64,000 nt of DNA from Mesorhizobium denitrificans (GTDB lineage: Bacteria > Pseudomonadota > Alphaproteobacteria > Rhizobiales > Rhizobiaceae): the NCBI RefSeq assembly GCF_003403035.1, contig NZ_QURN01000001.1:1-64000 (forward strand), given 5' to 3'. The notes below the pieces were generated by a model. That model searched no databases. It was not told the origin of the DNA and saw only the letters and a program-made list of their open reading frames with translations. A program made the position numbers and the translations under genes. Positions 29,164-37,726 of this stretch are shown piece after piece (within the stretch, counting starts at the first letter, position 1; every line of letters begins with the position of its first letter).

Positions 29164-30246
29164 GTGAGCAACATCGCTTTTTCCGCAGCGGGCATATCGG
29201 TGGCGGTCGATCTCTCAGTCGGCCACATTGCAGACATGGCCATGGACTTGGGCGATCGCGTCTTGCGTCCGCTGCATCGCGCGCCCTGGATCGGTGAAAC
29301 AGGTCTGCCCGCCGACATTGCGCCCGGGTTGGAGCGCCTGTCAGGCGATTTCCTATGCGCACCATTCTCCCGCAACGACATCGAAGAAGCGCCGGGGCAC
29401 GGCTGGCCCGCAAACAGCCCTTGGAGCGTCGTTTCAAGCAGTGCCATTCCCGGCGGGTGGCGCGCGACGCTGAGGTTGGCGAAAACCGTTTTCGGCGCGA
29501 CGATCGAAAAGACGCTGACCCTGCGGGACAATCATCCGCTTCTCTATCAGGAGCACCGTATAATTGGCGGTTCCGGCGAACTCCCGGTCGCGCATCACGC
29601 GATGAGTGTCATGGCGCGCGGCGGCAAGCTCGCATTTTCGCCGAAACGCTTTGCTGAAACGCCCGCCGAATCGCTCGAGCCCGATCCCGCACGCGGTCGA
29701 TACAAGCTCGCATATCCGGCGCGCACGCTGGATATTCGCCGCTTCCCCACAAGCGATGGCGGCGTCACCGACCTCGCCGCCTACGCGGGGAATGATCGCC
29801 GCGAAGATTTTGTCATATTGGTAGAAGAACCGGCAAACGCTTTGGGCTGGACCGCGTTGCAGCGCCAAGCCGAGGGCGATCTGGTGCTTGTTCTAAAAAA
29901 TCCATCCGAACTGCCCATTACAATGCTCTGGTATTCGAATGGCGGTCGCGACTATGCCCCTTGGAACGGGCGGCATCTTGGCGTTCTCGGCATTGAGGAT
30001 GGGCGCACTGCTGTCGGCCATCGCCAATCCATTGGCGACAACACGCTCAAGGCCGCTGGCGTGCCGACAAGTTTCGCGCTCAGCCCAGACCTCACGATCA
30101 GCTTCCGCCACATACTGGGTGCGTTGCCTTTGCAGGCGCTTCCCCACTCGGTCGAGCAGCAGAAGAATACGCTCGTGCTCAGTATGGAAGGCCGAGAGTT
30201 TCTGACACCGTTCGATTCCGGGTTTCTTTCTCGCGCCACAGACTAA
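29164..30246 (+). CDS. Galactose mutarotase-fold protein (aldose epimerase-like)
   Basis: A 360-residue protein whose layout fits the galactose mutarotase-like beta-sandwich: FGATIEKTLTLRDNHPLLYQEHRIIGGSGELPVAHHAMSV, where the HH pair lies where mutarotases carry active-site His, and ITMLWYSNGGRDYAPWNGRHLGVLGIEDG. It starts with GTG 29164 and is followed after 29 nt by a P-loop kinase, a pairing that suggests sugar metabolism. The precise substrate is unknown. A DUF4432-type protein is an alternative label. Confidence 0.7.
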   Translation: MSNIAFSAAGISVAVDLSVGHIADMAMDLGDRVLRPLHRAPWIGETGLPADIAPGLERLSGDFLCAPFSRNDIEEAPGHGWPANSPWSVVSSSAIPGGWRATLRLAKTVFGATIEKTLTLRDNHPLLYQEHRIIGGSGELPVAHHAMSVMARGGKLAFSPKRFAETPAESLEPDPARGRYKLAYPARTLDIRRFPTSDGGVTDLAAYAGNDRREDFVILVEEPANALGWTALQRQAEGDLVLVLKNPSELPITMLWYSNGGRDYAPWNGRHLGVLGIEDGRTAVGHRQSIGDNTLKAAGVPTSFALSPDLTISFRHILGALPLQALPHSVEQQKNTLVLSMEGREFLTPFDSGFLSRATD

Positions 30247-30275
30247 GCCTATGATACGGAATGGGAGTTTGTCAG

Positions 30276-30884
30276 ATGTCACAGATTGCTCATTTGGCGT
30301 CAGCCATCTTCAAAAAGGTCGACAAAAACGGCCGCTGTCTGGTCGCGGTTGCCGGTCCGCCCGGCGCTGGCAAATCCACCATATCCTCAGCCCTCATAGA
30401 CCTTTTGCCTGAAGGCTCCGCAGTCGTCGTGCCGATGGATGGCTTCCATTATGATGATGCGGTGCTCGATCAGAAGGGGCTGCGCTCTCGAAAGGGTGCG
30501 CCGGAGACATTTGATTTCGCCGGCTTTGAACATCTTTTGAAGCGTATTCGCGCTGGCGAACCTGAAATCGCCATTCCTGTCTTCGACCGCAACATGGAGC
30601 TGTCCCGCGCGGCGGCGGCCATTATCGATACAGATAAGCGCTTTATCATCGTTGAAGGCAATTACCTGCTGCTTTCCGAGAAGCCGTGGGTGCGTCTCCG
30701 AGAACTGTTTGATTTTACGGTGTTTCTCGACGTCCCTCGTGACGAGCTTGAGCGAAGACTTATCCAGCGTTGGCGCGATCATGGCCGCTCGGAAGAGGAC
30801 GGTCGCGCTTGGGTTGATTCCAATGATCTGCCGAATGTTGATCGAGTTCTTCAAAACCGGAGCGCTGCTGACTTGACGATCTGA
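30276..30884 (+). CDS. Nucleoside/sugar kinase-like P-loop protein (uridine kinase/pantothenate kinase fold)
   Basis: A 202-residue kinase-like protein with Walker A GPPGAGKST, VVPMDGFHYDDAVLDQKGLRSRKGAPETFD (the Asp/His substrate loop of the uridine/pantothenate kinase superfamily) and FIIVEGNYLLLSEKPW. FrcK-type kinase-like proteins of rhizobial fructose transport operons have this architecture. ATG 30276 has GGGAG upstream and is preferred over ATG 30261. Its neighbour is mutarotase-like, so a small sugar or nucleoside substrate is plausible. Confidence 0.78.
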   Translation: MSQIAHLASAIFKKVDKNGRCLVAVAGPPGAGKSTISSALIDLLPEGSAVVVPMDGFHYDDAVLDQKGLRSRKGAPETFDFAGFEHLLKRIRAGEPEIAIPVFDRNMELSRAAAAIIDTDKRFIIVEGNYLLLSEKPWVRLRELFDFTVFLDVPRDELERRLIQRWRDHGRSEEDGRAWVDSNDLPNVDRVLQNRSAADLTI

Positions 30885-30972
30885 TTCGCAAGGCCGATTC
30901 TCCGCGAATCACCGCGCAAAATGGTCGCAGGTGACGATCGAGGGTGGAGCCATTTCGAAAAAGGAGAGTTCG

Positions 30973-31497
30973 ATGGCAAAGCAGGCGACGAAGGCTGCTG
31001 GCGGTAAAGCTGCAGCCAAAGGGGCGGCTAAGCCGGCCTCTAAGACCACCAAGGCGGCTGCCAAACCAGCCGCAGCGAAGACCAAGGCCGCCGCAAAGCC
31101 AGCGGCAAAAGCAGCAGCGAAACCAGCCGCAAAAGCAGCAGCCAAGCCAGCGGCAAAAGCAGCAGCGAAACCAGCCGCAAAAGCAGCAGCCAAGCCTGCG
31201 GCGAAAGCCACTGCAAAACCGGCGGCAAAAGCCGCAGCCAAGCCAGCCGCAAAAGCAGCGGCCAAACCTGCCGCGAAAGCAGCAGCTAAGGCACCTGCGA
31301 AAAAGGCGGCTTCAAAGCCCGCAGCAGCAAAGGCAAAAGCTCCTGCAAAGCCCGCTGCCAAATCTAATGGCGCGGCGGCTACCGTTGCAAAAACTGCAAA
31401 GAAAGCGGTCAAGACTGTCAAGTCCACCGCCAAAAGTGTGGTTGCTGCGGCAGCATCAGTTGTCGGCGCAAAAAAGACGTCGTCCAAAAAGGCTTGA
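30973..31497 (+). CDS. Histone H1-like Lys/Ala/Pro-rich repeat protein
   Basis: A 174-residue, extremely basic, low-complexity protein with a perfect AAGGAG upstream of ATG 30973. Its core is eight tandem KPAAKAAA-type octads (codons 42-105), flanked by similar looser repeats and ending with KKTSSKKA. This resembles the C-terminal tail of eukaryotic H1 and bacterial H1-like, AlgP-like or phasin-associated nucleoid proteins. It probably binds DNA nonspecifically and compacts the nucleoid. No globular domain is present. Antisense frames here are also open because of the repeat and are not real genes. Confidence 0.82.
   Translation: MAKQATKAAGGKAAAKGAAKPASKTTKAAAKPAAAKTKAAAKPAAKAAAKPAAKAAAKPAAKAAAKPAAKAAAKPAAKATAKPAAKAAAKPAAKAAAKPAAKAAAKAPAKKAASKPAAAKAKAPAKPAAKSNGAAATVAKTAKKAVKTVKSTAKSVVAAAASVVGAKKTSSKKA
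31096..31287 (+). repeat. 24-bp tandem coding repeat, eight copies
   Basis: Eight in-frame 24-nt units each encode a KPAAKAAA-type octad. Units 1-2 (31096-31143) are identical at the nucleotide level to units 3-4 (31144-31191), a recent 48-bp duplication. The later units have diverged. Copy number is likely to vary between strains without shifting the frame. Confidence 0.9.
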
Positions 31498-31605
31498 TGC
31501 ATCGCCCTGCGCGGGTCCAGCGAGCCTATCTTTTCGCATGGCCAGCCAGATCTGGCGCGGAGCGCGAATGCTCCGCTACTTTATGCCGACCACACGCCCG
31601 AACCG

Positions 31606-32307
31606 TCAGCGCGGCGGCACAACCAGTCCCTTTTGCGAAGCAGGCCGCTCAAGCGCGCGCTCAAGCCAGGCGTTGACGTTCTTCAGGCTGTCGAGTCCGA
31701 GCAATTCGCTCGCATCATAAACGACCTTCAAGCCGCGCACCCACGGAAAGATTGCAATATCTGCAATCGAGTAGTCGTTGCCCATGATCCAGCGGCGGCC
31801 GTCCAGTCTTTGCTCAAGCACGCCAAGCAAGCGGCGCGACTCGTCCCGGTAGCGGTTGAGCGGACGCTTGTCGTCAATCTCCCGCCCCGCAAACTTGTAG
31901 AAGAAGCCGAACTGTCCAAACATCGGCCCGACCGATGCCATCTGGAAGAACACCCACTGCAGCGTTTCATATCGGCGCGCTGGATCCTTCGGGAGCAGCT
32001 TTCCGGTCTTTTCCGCGAGATAGGTCAGAATTGCACCGGATTCGAAAAGCGCCAACGGCTTCCCGTCTGGACCCTTCGGATCAATGATCGCGGGAATCTT
32101 TCCATTGGGATTGAGCGAGAGAAACGAGTCGGTCCACGTCTCGTTCTTGGTGATGTCGACCCTATGCGCCTCGTAGGGCAGGCCAATTTCCTCCAGCATG
32201 ATAGAAATCTTCACGCCGTTCGGCGTGGGGAACGAATAGAGCTGGATTCGATCAGGATGCTGCGCCGACCAGCGGTTTGAAATGGGAAATTCTGAAAGGT
32301 CAGTCAT
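31606..32307 (-). CDS. Glutathione S-transferase family protein (YfcG/YghU-like)
   Basis: A 233-residue GST-fold protein. The thioredoxin-like N-terminal domain has LYSFPTPNGVKISIMLEEIGLPYEAHRVDI with a TPNG active-site segment as in YfcG/YghU-type disulfide-bond oxidoreductases, then NPNGKIPAIIDP and FESGAILTYLAEK for glutathione binding. The alpha-helical C-terminal domain has YSIADIAIFPWV. ATG 32307 is chosen over TTG 32313. It stands just downstream of the ketosynthase gene on the same strand. Confidence 0.9.
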   Translation of the reverse strand: MTDLSEFPISNRWSAQHPDRIQLYSFPTPNGVKISIMLEEIGLPYEAHRVDITKNETWTDSFLSLNPNGKIPAIIDPKGPDGKPLALFESGAILTYLAEKTGKLLPKDPARRYETLQWVFFQMASVGPMFGQFGFFYKFAGREIDDKRPLNRYRDESRRLLGVLEQRLDGRRWIMGNDYSIADIAIFPWVRGLKVVYDASELLGLDSLKNVNAWLERALERPASQKGLVVPPR

Positions 32308-32331
32308 CGTCAACTCGCTCTATCGAAAGGA

Positions 32332-33543
32332 TCAGGCAGACTTGAACGCCACCACCGCATTCGTCCCGCCAAAAGCAAATGCGTTGCTGATAGCTGCTTT
32401 AACCGGGCGCTGCTTCGCTACGTTCGGCGTGACGTCCAGATCGCAATCAGGGTCCGGCTCGCGATAATTTGCGGTCGGCGGCACGACGCCTTCGCGAATT
32501 GCCATGATGCAGGCAATCGCCTCCAGCGCGCCGGAGGCCCCCATGCAGTGTGCATGCATGGATTTGGTGGACGAGACCGAAACCTTGTCCGCGTCAGAGC
32601 CGAACACTGCGCGTATTGCGGCGGTTTCGATCTGGTCGTTGGCTTTGGTGCCGGTGCCATGCGCGTTGATGTAGTCCACGTCACCCGTGCACAACCGCGC
32701 ATCCGCAAGGCACGCGCGCATCGCGGCGGCCGGACCTTCGACGGTCGGCGAAACAATATCAGATGCATCGGCAGACATGCCCGCGCCGGCAAACTCAGCC
32801 AATATCGTCGCGCCGCGCGCTTTGGCGTGTTCATAGCTTTCCAGCACGGCGATTGCAGAGCCTTCGCCAAGCACCAGCCCGTCGCGATCATTCGAAAATG
32901 GCCGGCATGTCTCGCGGGCCAGCGCGCGCAGCGCCTCCCAGCCTTTGACGACGCCAAACACCAGCGGCGCGTCCGTGCCGCCTGCCAGCATGATGTCGGC
33001 GCGGCCCAGCCGTATCTGGTCAGCCGCCGCTGCAAATGCGTGATTCGAAGAAGCACAGGCAGATGTCACGCCGAACACCGGTCCGCGCAGGCCGTGGATC
33101 ATGCTCACCTGACCCGCCGGGGCGCTGGGCATTATGCGCGGAACGCAAAACACATTGGCGCGCGTTTTGCCCTCTTTCAGCAGCCCGAAATAGTTTTCGT
33201 CAGCAGCTTCCGCACCGAAAATCCCGGTCCCGACGACCGCGCCGATCCGGCTGCTGTCGATTGCCTGAACGTCAATCGCAGCGTTGCGGATTGCTTCGTC
33301 CGCTGCCATTGCTGCCAGCAGGGCAAAGCGGTCGATGGCCACCAGCCTGCGCTTGTCCACATTCCATTCGGGCAACTGCTTTATTTCTGCGCCGATCCGG
33401 GTCTTGGCGTCGCGCAAAAGCGGCGTTGAGAGTGTGCCGATTGCGGAGCGACCGGCTCGCAGGGCATCCCAAATATCGGCTACATTCGTGCCAAGGGCGC
33501 AGAGGCCACCCAGACCCGTGATAACGATCCGCTGCCGCGACAC
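32332..33543 (-). CDS. Beta-ketoacyl-ACP synthase (FabF/NodE-like)
   Basis: A 403-residue condensing enzyme that extends an acyl chain on acyl carrier protein. The catalytic triad is Cys in [12 protein letters not shown], His in [12 protein letters not shown] and His in [18 protein letters not shown]. It starts with GTG 33543, 1 nt after the stop of an acyl carrier protein gene that resembles NodF, so the pair has the organisation of nodFE. No other nod genes are seen, so a special lipid or secondary product is more likely than a Nod factor. It may instead make an unusual membrane acyl chain. Confidence 0.9.
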   Translation of the reverse strand: MSRQRIVITGLGGLCALGTNVADIWDALRAGRSAIGTLSTPLLRDAKTRIGAEIKQLPEWNVDKRRLVAIDRFALLAAMAADEAIRNAAIDVQAIDSSRIGAVVGTGIFGAEAADENYFGLLKEGKTRANVFCVPRIMPSAPAGQVSMIHGLRGPVFGVTSACASSNHAFAAAADQIRLGRADIMLAGGTDAPLVFGVVKGWEALRALARETCRPFSNDRDGLVLGEGSAIAVLESYEHAKARGATILAEFAGAGMSADASDIVSPTVEGPAAAMRACLADARLCTGDVDYINAHGTGTKANDQIETAAIRAVFGSDADKVSVSSTKSMHAHCMGASGALEAIACIMAIREGVVPPTANYREPDPDCDLDVTPNVAKQRPVKAAISNAFAFGGTNAVVAFKSA

Positions 33544-33544
33544 G

Positions 33545-33802
33545 TCAGGCGTTCTTCTTGTCGATAAGCGTGCGCACCGCCTTCACCATGTCGCCCACAT
33601 TCTTGAGTTTGTTCCAGGCATCCACTGTGTTCATCTCAATCTCGATGTCATAGGCCTCTTCGACATCGAAAATGATCTCCGTGAGTTCAAGCGAGTGAAT
33701 GCCGAGCGCGGTCAGTTCGGTTTCTGGAGTTATTTCTCCGATTTCAGGGTCAGCATGCGCCTGAATTTTCGCAATGATGTCTCGCGTGAGTTCATCGGTC
33801 AT
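33545..33802 (-). CDS. NodF-like acyl carrier protein with HSL instead of DSL
   Basis: An 85-residue acyl carrier protein related to rhizobial NodF (ELTALGxxSLxLxxIIxDVExAYxIxIEMNTxxAW). Ser37 is the expected phosphopantetheine attachment site. The residue before it, an almost invariant Asp in carrier proteins, is His36 here (codon CAC). GGGGAAG precedes ATG 33802. It is coupled to the downstream ketosynthase. Loss of the Asp may alter recognition by the holo-ACP synthase. Confidence 0.85.
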   Translation of the reverse strand: MTDELTRDIIAKIQAHADPEIGEITPETELTALGIHSLELTEIIFDVEEAYDIEIEMNTVDAWNKLKNVGDMVKAVRTLIDKKNA

Positions 33803-33895
33803 GCGCAATCTTCCCCGCTCTGCCGTTGCTTCGATGCTTCTTGTGCAACTCTGTATAGAAATCACATTGAAATGGCGCAACAACTTGAATGAAGA

Positions 33896-33919
33896 AAGGC
33901 CCCGCAAATGCGGGGCCTT
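33896..33919 (-). terminator. Rho-independent terminator after csbD
   Basis: AAGGCCCCGC-AAAT-GCGGGGCCTT forms a perfect 10-bp GC-rich stem. On the minus strand it is followed by TTCTTC. It lies 36 bp beyond the csbD stop and before the acyl carrier protein gene, separating the two minus-strand units. Confidence 0.75.
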
Positions 33920-33954
33920 CAACCGTCAGCCTGAGACGGTTCGTATCATCCGTA

Positions 33955-34152
33955 TCAGTTGCGCGACAGCCAACCGTCGATTTCCGAATCAACTTCATCT
34001 TGCGCTTTGCCGTAGCGCTCCTGAATTCGGCCAGCCAATTCGCGGCGTTTTCCTTTGATAACATCAAGGTCGTCGTCAGTGAGCTTGCCCCACTGCTGCT
34101 GCACCTTGCCCTTGAACTGTTCCCAATTGCCTTCGATGCGATCCCAATTCAT
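33955..34152 (-). CDS. CsbD family stress-response protein
   Basis: A 65-residue hydrophilic protein beginning MNWDRIEGNWEQFKGKVQQQWGKLTDDDLDVIKGKRRELAGRIQERYG, the full CsbD domain. CsbD-like proteins are abundant general-stress proteins of unknown biochemistry. GAGGAGA lies 7 nt before ATG 34152. A sigma EcfG-type promoter lies upstream (34203-34227) and a strong terminator follows, so it is a single-gene stress unit. Confidence 0.93.
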   Translation of the reverse strand: MNWDRIEGNWEQFKGKVQQQWGKLTDDDLDVIKGKRRELAGRIQERYGKAQDEVDSEIDGWLSRN

Positions 34153-34202
34153 TCCGTGTCTCCTCGTTTTGAACTCATGGCGCTCAAGCGCCTCGAAAAC
34201 AA

Positions 34203-34227
34203 AACGCAATATCGCTGGATATGTTCC
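34203..34227 (-). promoter_or_regulatory. Sigma EcfG general-stress promoter of csbD
   Basis: On the minus strand GGAAC is followed after exactly 16 nt by CGTT, the consensus of the alphaproteobacterial general stress response sigma factor EcfG (PhyR-NepR pathway). It ends 51 bp upstream of the csbD start codon. Confidence 0.75.
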
Positions 34228-34349
34228 ACCGACATGTCGCCCAGCCATTTTCCACCTGCGGCGTGGGGGCGCGCCAAAGCCACTTTGCGTGGCGCGCGAA
34301 AGCGATTAAGAACGGTTCGACGCGCGCCACGGGCCTACGGAGCTATGGA

Positions 34350-35324
34350 ATGACTGAAATCCTGCAAACCCCGAAACTTATCACGGTTTTTGGGGGCTCT
34401 GGCTTTCTCGGTCGCCACGTCGTTCGCGCTCTCGCGCGTCGCGGCTATCTGGTGCGCGTAGGGTGCCGCCGGCCGGATTTGGCGGGCCATTTGCAGCCGC
34501 TGGGCAATGTCGGCCAGATACAGGCCGTGCAGGCTAATTTGCGCGTGCGCTGGTCGGTAGATCGTGCCGTGCAGGGCGCAGCCCATGTGGTCAATCTGGT
34601 TGCCATTCTCCATCAAAGCGGTCGCCAGACCTTTGATGCGGTGCAGGATTTCGGCGCGCGCGCGGTTGCGGAAGCTGCTCGTTCGGTCGGCGCGGGGCTG
34701 ACCCACGTTTCGGCGATTGGGGCTGACAAGGATTCGCCGTCCGACTATGCGCGTACCAAGGCGCTGGGCGAAGCGGCTGTAAGAGAGACGATCAAGGATG
34801 CTGTTATCATGCGTCCCTCGGTCATTTTCGGGCCGGAGGATGCATTCTTCAATCGCTTCGCCAATTTGGCGCGCTATTCACCGGCGCTGCCGTTGATTGG
34901 CGGCGGCCAGACCAAATTCCAGCCAGTGTTTGTCGGTGATGTTGCCGAAGCGATTGCGCGCTCTGTCGATGGACAGGTGGCCGGTGGCAAGACCTATGAG
35001 CTTGGCGGACCCCAGCACCTCACCTTCCGGGAGTGCATGGAGACGATGCTCGAAACCATCGATCGCAAGCGCTTGCTGGTTCCGGTGCCGTGGTGGCTCG
35101 CTGAGGTTCAGGGCAGTGTTCTTGGCCTTTTGCCAAATCCGCTTCTCACCAGGGATCAGGTCATTCTGCTGCGTTCGCACAATGTCGTTTCGCCGAAGGC
35201 CGAAAAGGAAGGCCGCACCTTTAGCGGTCTGGGCATCACGCCAACCGCAGTCGGCGCGATCCTGCCAAGCTATCTCTGGCGGTATCGTCCTGCCGGTCAG
35301 TTCACACGAAAGAACGAAGCATAG
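34350..35324 (+). CDS. Complex I NDUFA9-subunit-like NAD(P)-binding protein
   Basis: A 324-residue atypical short-chain dehydrogenase-like protein. The Rossmann motif is FGGSGFLGRHVVRALARRG near residues 14-32. It also shows VSAIGADKDSPSDYARTKALGEAAV, with the YxxxK motif (YARTK), and RPSVIFGPEDAFFNRFANLAR. Alphaproteobacterial homologues of mitochondrial NDUFA9 have this form and are linked to complex I assembly or lipid/quinone metabolism. ATG 34350 matches the family start; the upstream open frame runs through noncoding sequence. Confidence 0.88.
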   Translation: MTEILQTPKLITVFGGSGFLGRHVVRALARRGYLVRVGCRRPDLAGHLQPLGNVGQIQAVQANLRVRWSVDRAVQGAAHVVNLVAILHQSGRQTFDAVQDFGARAVAEAARSVGAGLTHVSAIGADKDSPSDYARTKALGEAAVRETIKDAVIMRPSVIFGPEDAFFNRFANLARYSPALPLIGGGQTKFQPVFVGDVAEAIARSVDGQVAGGKTYELGGPQHLTFRECMETMLETIDRKRLLVPVPWWLAEVQGSVLGLLPNPLLTRDQVILLRSHNVVSPKAEKEGRTFSGLGITPTAVGAILPSYLWRYRPAGQFTRKNEA

Positions 35325-35371
35325 GCCCGCTGGATTCCTTTCTTCCTGATGGGGTAAGCGCCGCCGCAGCC

Positions 35372-36088
35372 GTGATGCTCGTGGTTGCCAGCTTTTTCAC
35401 CTCCGCGCTCACCGCTTCCTTTGGTGTGGGCGGCGGCGTTGCGATGCTCGCTCTGCTTGGCATTTTCGTGCCAGTCGCGGTTCTCATCCCGGTGCATGGC
35501 GCGGTGCAGCTCGGCTCGAACACTGGTCGCGCATGGATTCAGCGGCGCTTCATCCGCATGGATGTTGCGGCACCCTTCATGGCTGGCAGTGTGGTCGGCG
35601 CGGTTGCAGGCGCGTTTCTCGTCGTACAATTGCCAGATGCGTTGATGAAAATCGTGCTTGGCGCGTTCATTATTCTCGTCACATGGACCAAAATTCCCGG
35701 CATCAACCGTCTGGGCAAGGCTGGTTTGGCCGTAGCAAGTTCAGCGCTCGCGCTGATTTCGATGATGGTCGGCGCGACCGGCCCGCTCGTTTCGCCGATT
35801 TTGGCGCAGTTCATCCCGGATGATCGCAAGGCACTTGTCGCGACTCACGCGGCCAGCATGGTTGTGCAACATGCGTTGAAAATTCTGGTATTTGGCCTTG
35901 CCGGCTTTGCCTTCGGCAGTTGGTTGCCGATGGTGGCGACAATGATCTTCACCGGTTATCTAGGCACAACCTATGGCAGCCTGCTTCTGGACAAATTGCC
36001 GGAAGAGTCGTTCCGCAGATGGTTCAAGATTGGCCTGACCATTCTTGCCCTCGACATATTGCGCCGGGGGCTGAGCGGCTTCTTTTGA
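35372..36088 (+). CDS. TauE/SafE (TSUP) family sulfite/sulfonate exporter-like protein
   Basis: A 238-residue membrane protein with about seven to eight hydrophobic segments. VASFFTSALTASFGVGGGVAMLALL and ALISMMVGATGPLVSPIL are the paired family motifs from its internal duplication. It is short for a family that usually has about 250 residues. The frame is open further upstream (encoding LDSFLPDGVSAAAA), so GTG 35372 or ATG 35375 may not be the true start. The substrate is unknown. Confidence 0.82.
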   Translation: MMLVVASFFTSALTASFGVGGGVAMLALLGIFVPVAVLIPVHGAVQLGSNTGRAWIQRRFIRMDVAAPFMAGSVVGAVAGAFLVVQLPDALMKIVLGAFIILVTWTKIPGINRLGKAGLAVASSALALISMMVGATGPLVSPILAQFIPDDRKALVATHAASMVVQHALKILVFGLAGFAFGSWLPMVATMIFTGYLGTTYGSLLLDKLPEESFRRWFKIGLTILALDILRRGLSGFF

Positions 36089-36091
36089 GCC

Positions 36092-36898
36092 TTAGCCGAA
36101 AATCAGCAGGGCGATCAGCCCGACGCCACCAACGATCAGCCGCCACCAGCCAAATACCGAGTAGCCATGCTTGGAAACATAGCCGAGCAGCGAGCGCACG
36201 ACGATTACGGCCATGATGAAGGCCGCGATGAATCCCGTCGCGATGATCGGCAGATCTGCGGCCGAAAGCACGTCGCGGTTTTTGTAAAGGTCGTAGGCGA
36301 AAGCGCCAGCCATTGTCGGCATGGCGAGGAAGAATGAAAACTCCGCCGCTGAGCGCTTGTCGGCGCCCATCAGCAAGGAGCCGACAATCGTCGCGCCTGA
36401 GCGAGAAGTGCCGGGAATCATTGCAAGGCACTGCACAAGACCGATTTTGAAGCAGAGCGACAGCGGGAAATCCATCACGTCGAAATAGCGCGGCTTCAGC
36501 GGCGCACGGTCGATAGCCAACAGGATAACGCCGCCAATGATGAGCATGATGCAAATCAGCATCGGGCTCTCGAAAAGCACGGTCTTGATAAAGTCGTGCG
36601 CTAGCGCCCCGATCACTGCCGCAGGCAGAAAGGCCAGCAGAATACCTGCGACAAAGCGCTGCGTTTTGGGGTCGGACGGCAGGTTGCGCGCGAGCTGAAT
36701 AAGCTTGCCCGCGTAGACCGAGAGGATTGCCAAAATCGCGCCAAGCTGGATCAGAACCTCAAAAGCCTTGCCGGTAGACTTGAATCCGAGAAAATGCCCG
36801 GCGAGCAATATGTGCCCGGTTGATGAAACAGGCAGAAATTCGGTCAAGCCTTCCAGCAGGCCGAGCAAAAGTGCTTCGACAATTGTCTGATGTTCCAT
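36092..36898 (-). CDS. uppP: Undecaprenyl-diphosphatase
   Basis: A 268-residue inner-membrane phosphatase (UppP/BacA) that recycles undecaprenyl pyrophosphate for cell-wall synthesis and confers bacitracin tolerance. The two catalytic motifs are [14 protein letters not shown] near residues 16-29 and GTSRSGATI near 163-171, with seven to eight membrane segments. It is convergent with the TauE/SafE gene, with only 3 nt between stops. Confidence 0.96.
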   Translation of the reverse strand: MEHQTIVEALLLGLLEGLTEFLPVSSTGHILLAGHFLGFKSTGKAFEVLIQLGAILAILSVYAGKLIQLARNLPSDPKTQRFVAGILLAFLPAAVIGALAHDFIKTVLFESPMLICIMLIIGGVILLAIDRAPLKPRYFDVMDFPLSLCFKIGLVQCLAMIPGTSRSGATIVGSLLMGADKRSAAEFSFFLAMPTMAGAFAYDLYKNRDVLSAADLPIIATGFIAAFIMAVIVVRSLLGYVSKHGYSVFGWWRLIVGGVGLIALLIFG

Positions 36899-37033
36899 GA
36901 TGCTCTCGGATAGCTGGCCCGGCGATTGCTTGTGTTCGTCCCGAACAGACCCTATAGGTTTCTGCGATTCTGCCCGGCGGACACCGACTTATCGGTCCGG
37001 CACGAACTTTACCAGATCATTCGTTGCGATTTC

Positions 37034-37726
37034 ATGCTCACCCTGTTTCAACATCCTATGCTCCCGTCATGCCGGTTTATCCGCCTCGCCTTTGGTGAGA
37101 ATGGCGAGGAATTGGAGTTAATTGAGGAAACACCGTGGAGTCGCCGCAAAGAATTTTTGGCGCTCAATCCTGCCGGCTCGCTGCCGGTCCTGCTGGCGGA
37201 AGGCGATGTCTCCATTGTCGGCGCAACCGTCATCGCCGAGTATCTGGACGAAACGCGCGGCATTTTGAAGCGTGACCGCCGCCTTTTGGCCGAAAATCCG
37301 ATGGATCGCGCGGAAATCCGCCGTCTGGTCGATTGGTATCTCGTCAAGCTGGACAGCGAAGTTACCCGCCATCTGGTGCGCGAGCGTGTGTTCAAGCCTA
37401 TGATGCCGCCGGAACTGGGCGGCGGTTCGCCTGATTCCACCGCTATCCGCACGGCACGCGCCAACATCAAGCAGCATATGAAATATACGAACTGGCTGGC
37501 AGGTTCGCGCAATTGGCTGGCGGGTCCGCGCCTCACCTATGCCGATCTCGCCGCTGCCGCGTCGCTGTCCGTGCTGGATTATCTTGGCGAGGTCGATTGG
37601 CGCGAAAACAACGCTGCGCGCGATTGGTACGCAAGGGTAAAGTCGCGACCCTCCTTCCGCTCACTGCTGAATGATCGCGTGCGCGGCATTTCTCCGGCAA
37701 CGCATTATGCGGACCTCGACTTCTAA
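37034..37726 (+). CDS. fzlA: FtsZ-binding GST-fold protein FzlA
   Basis: A 230-residue GST-like protein with a thioredoxin-like N-terminal part ([29 protein letters not shown]), [10 protein letters not shown] and [10 protein letters not shown], then a helical domain with [28 protein letters not shown]. The conserved C-terminal tail ends HYADLDF, as in Caulobacter FzlA, which bends FtsZ filaments and activates constriction. The location next to uppP and queG is typical of Rhizobiales. ATG 37034 is chosen; the frame extends upstream without homology. It probably acts in cell division, not detoxification. Confidence 0.82.
   Translation: MLTLFQHPMLPSCRFIRLAFGENGEELELIEETPWSRRKEFLALNPAGSLPVLLAEGDVSIVGATVIAEYLDETRGILKRDRRLLAENPMDRAEIRRLVDWYLVKLDSEVTRHLVRERVFKPMMPPELGGGSPDSTAIRTARANIKQHMKYTNWLAGSRNWLAGPRLTYADLAAAASLSVLDYLGEVDWRENNAARDWYARVKSRPSFRSLLNDRVRGISPATHYADLDF

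Noticed and set aside
30909-31720. Long open frames on both strands across the H1-like gene, and a CRISPR-like periodic look
   Set aside because: The periodicity is an in-frame 24-bp coding repeat. The other frames are open only because of the repeat composition, and there are no spacers.
32332-33802. Nodulation gene island
   Set aside because: Only the nodFE-like pair is present. There are no nodABC, nod boxes or symbiosis genes nearby.
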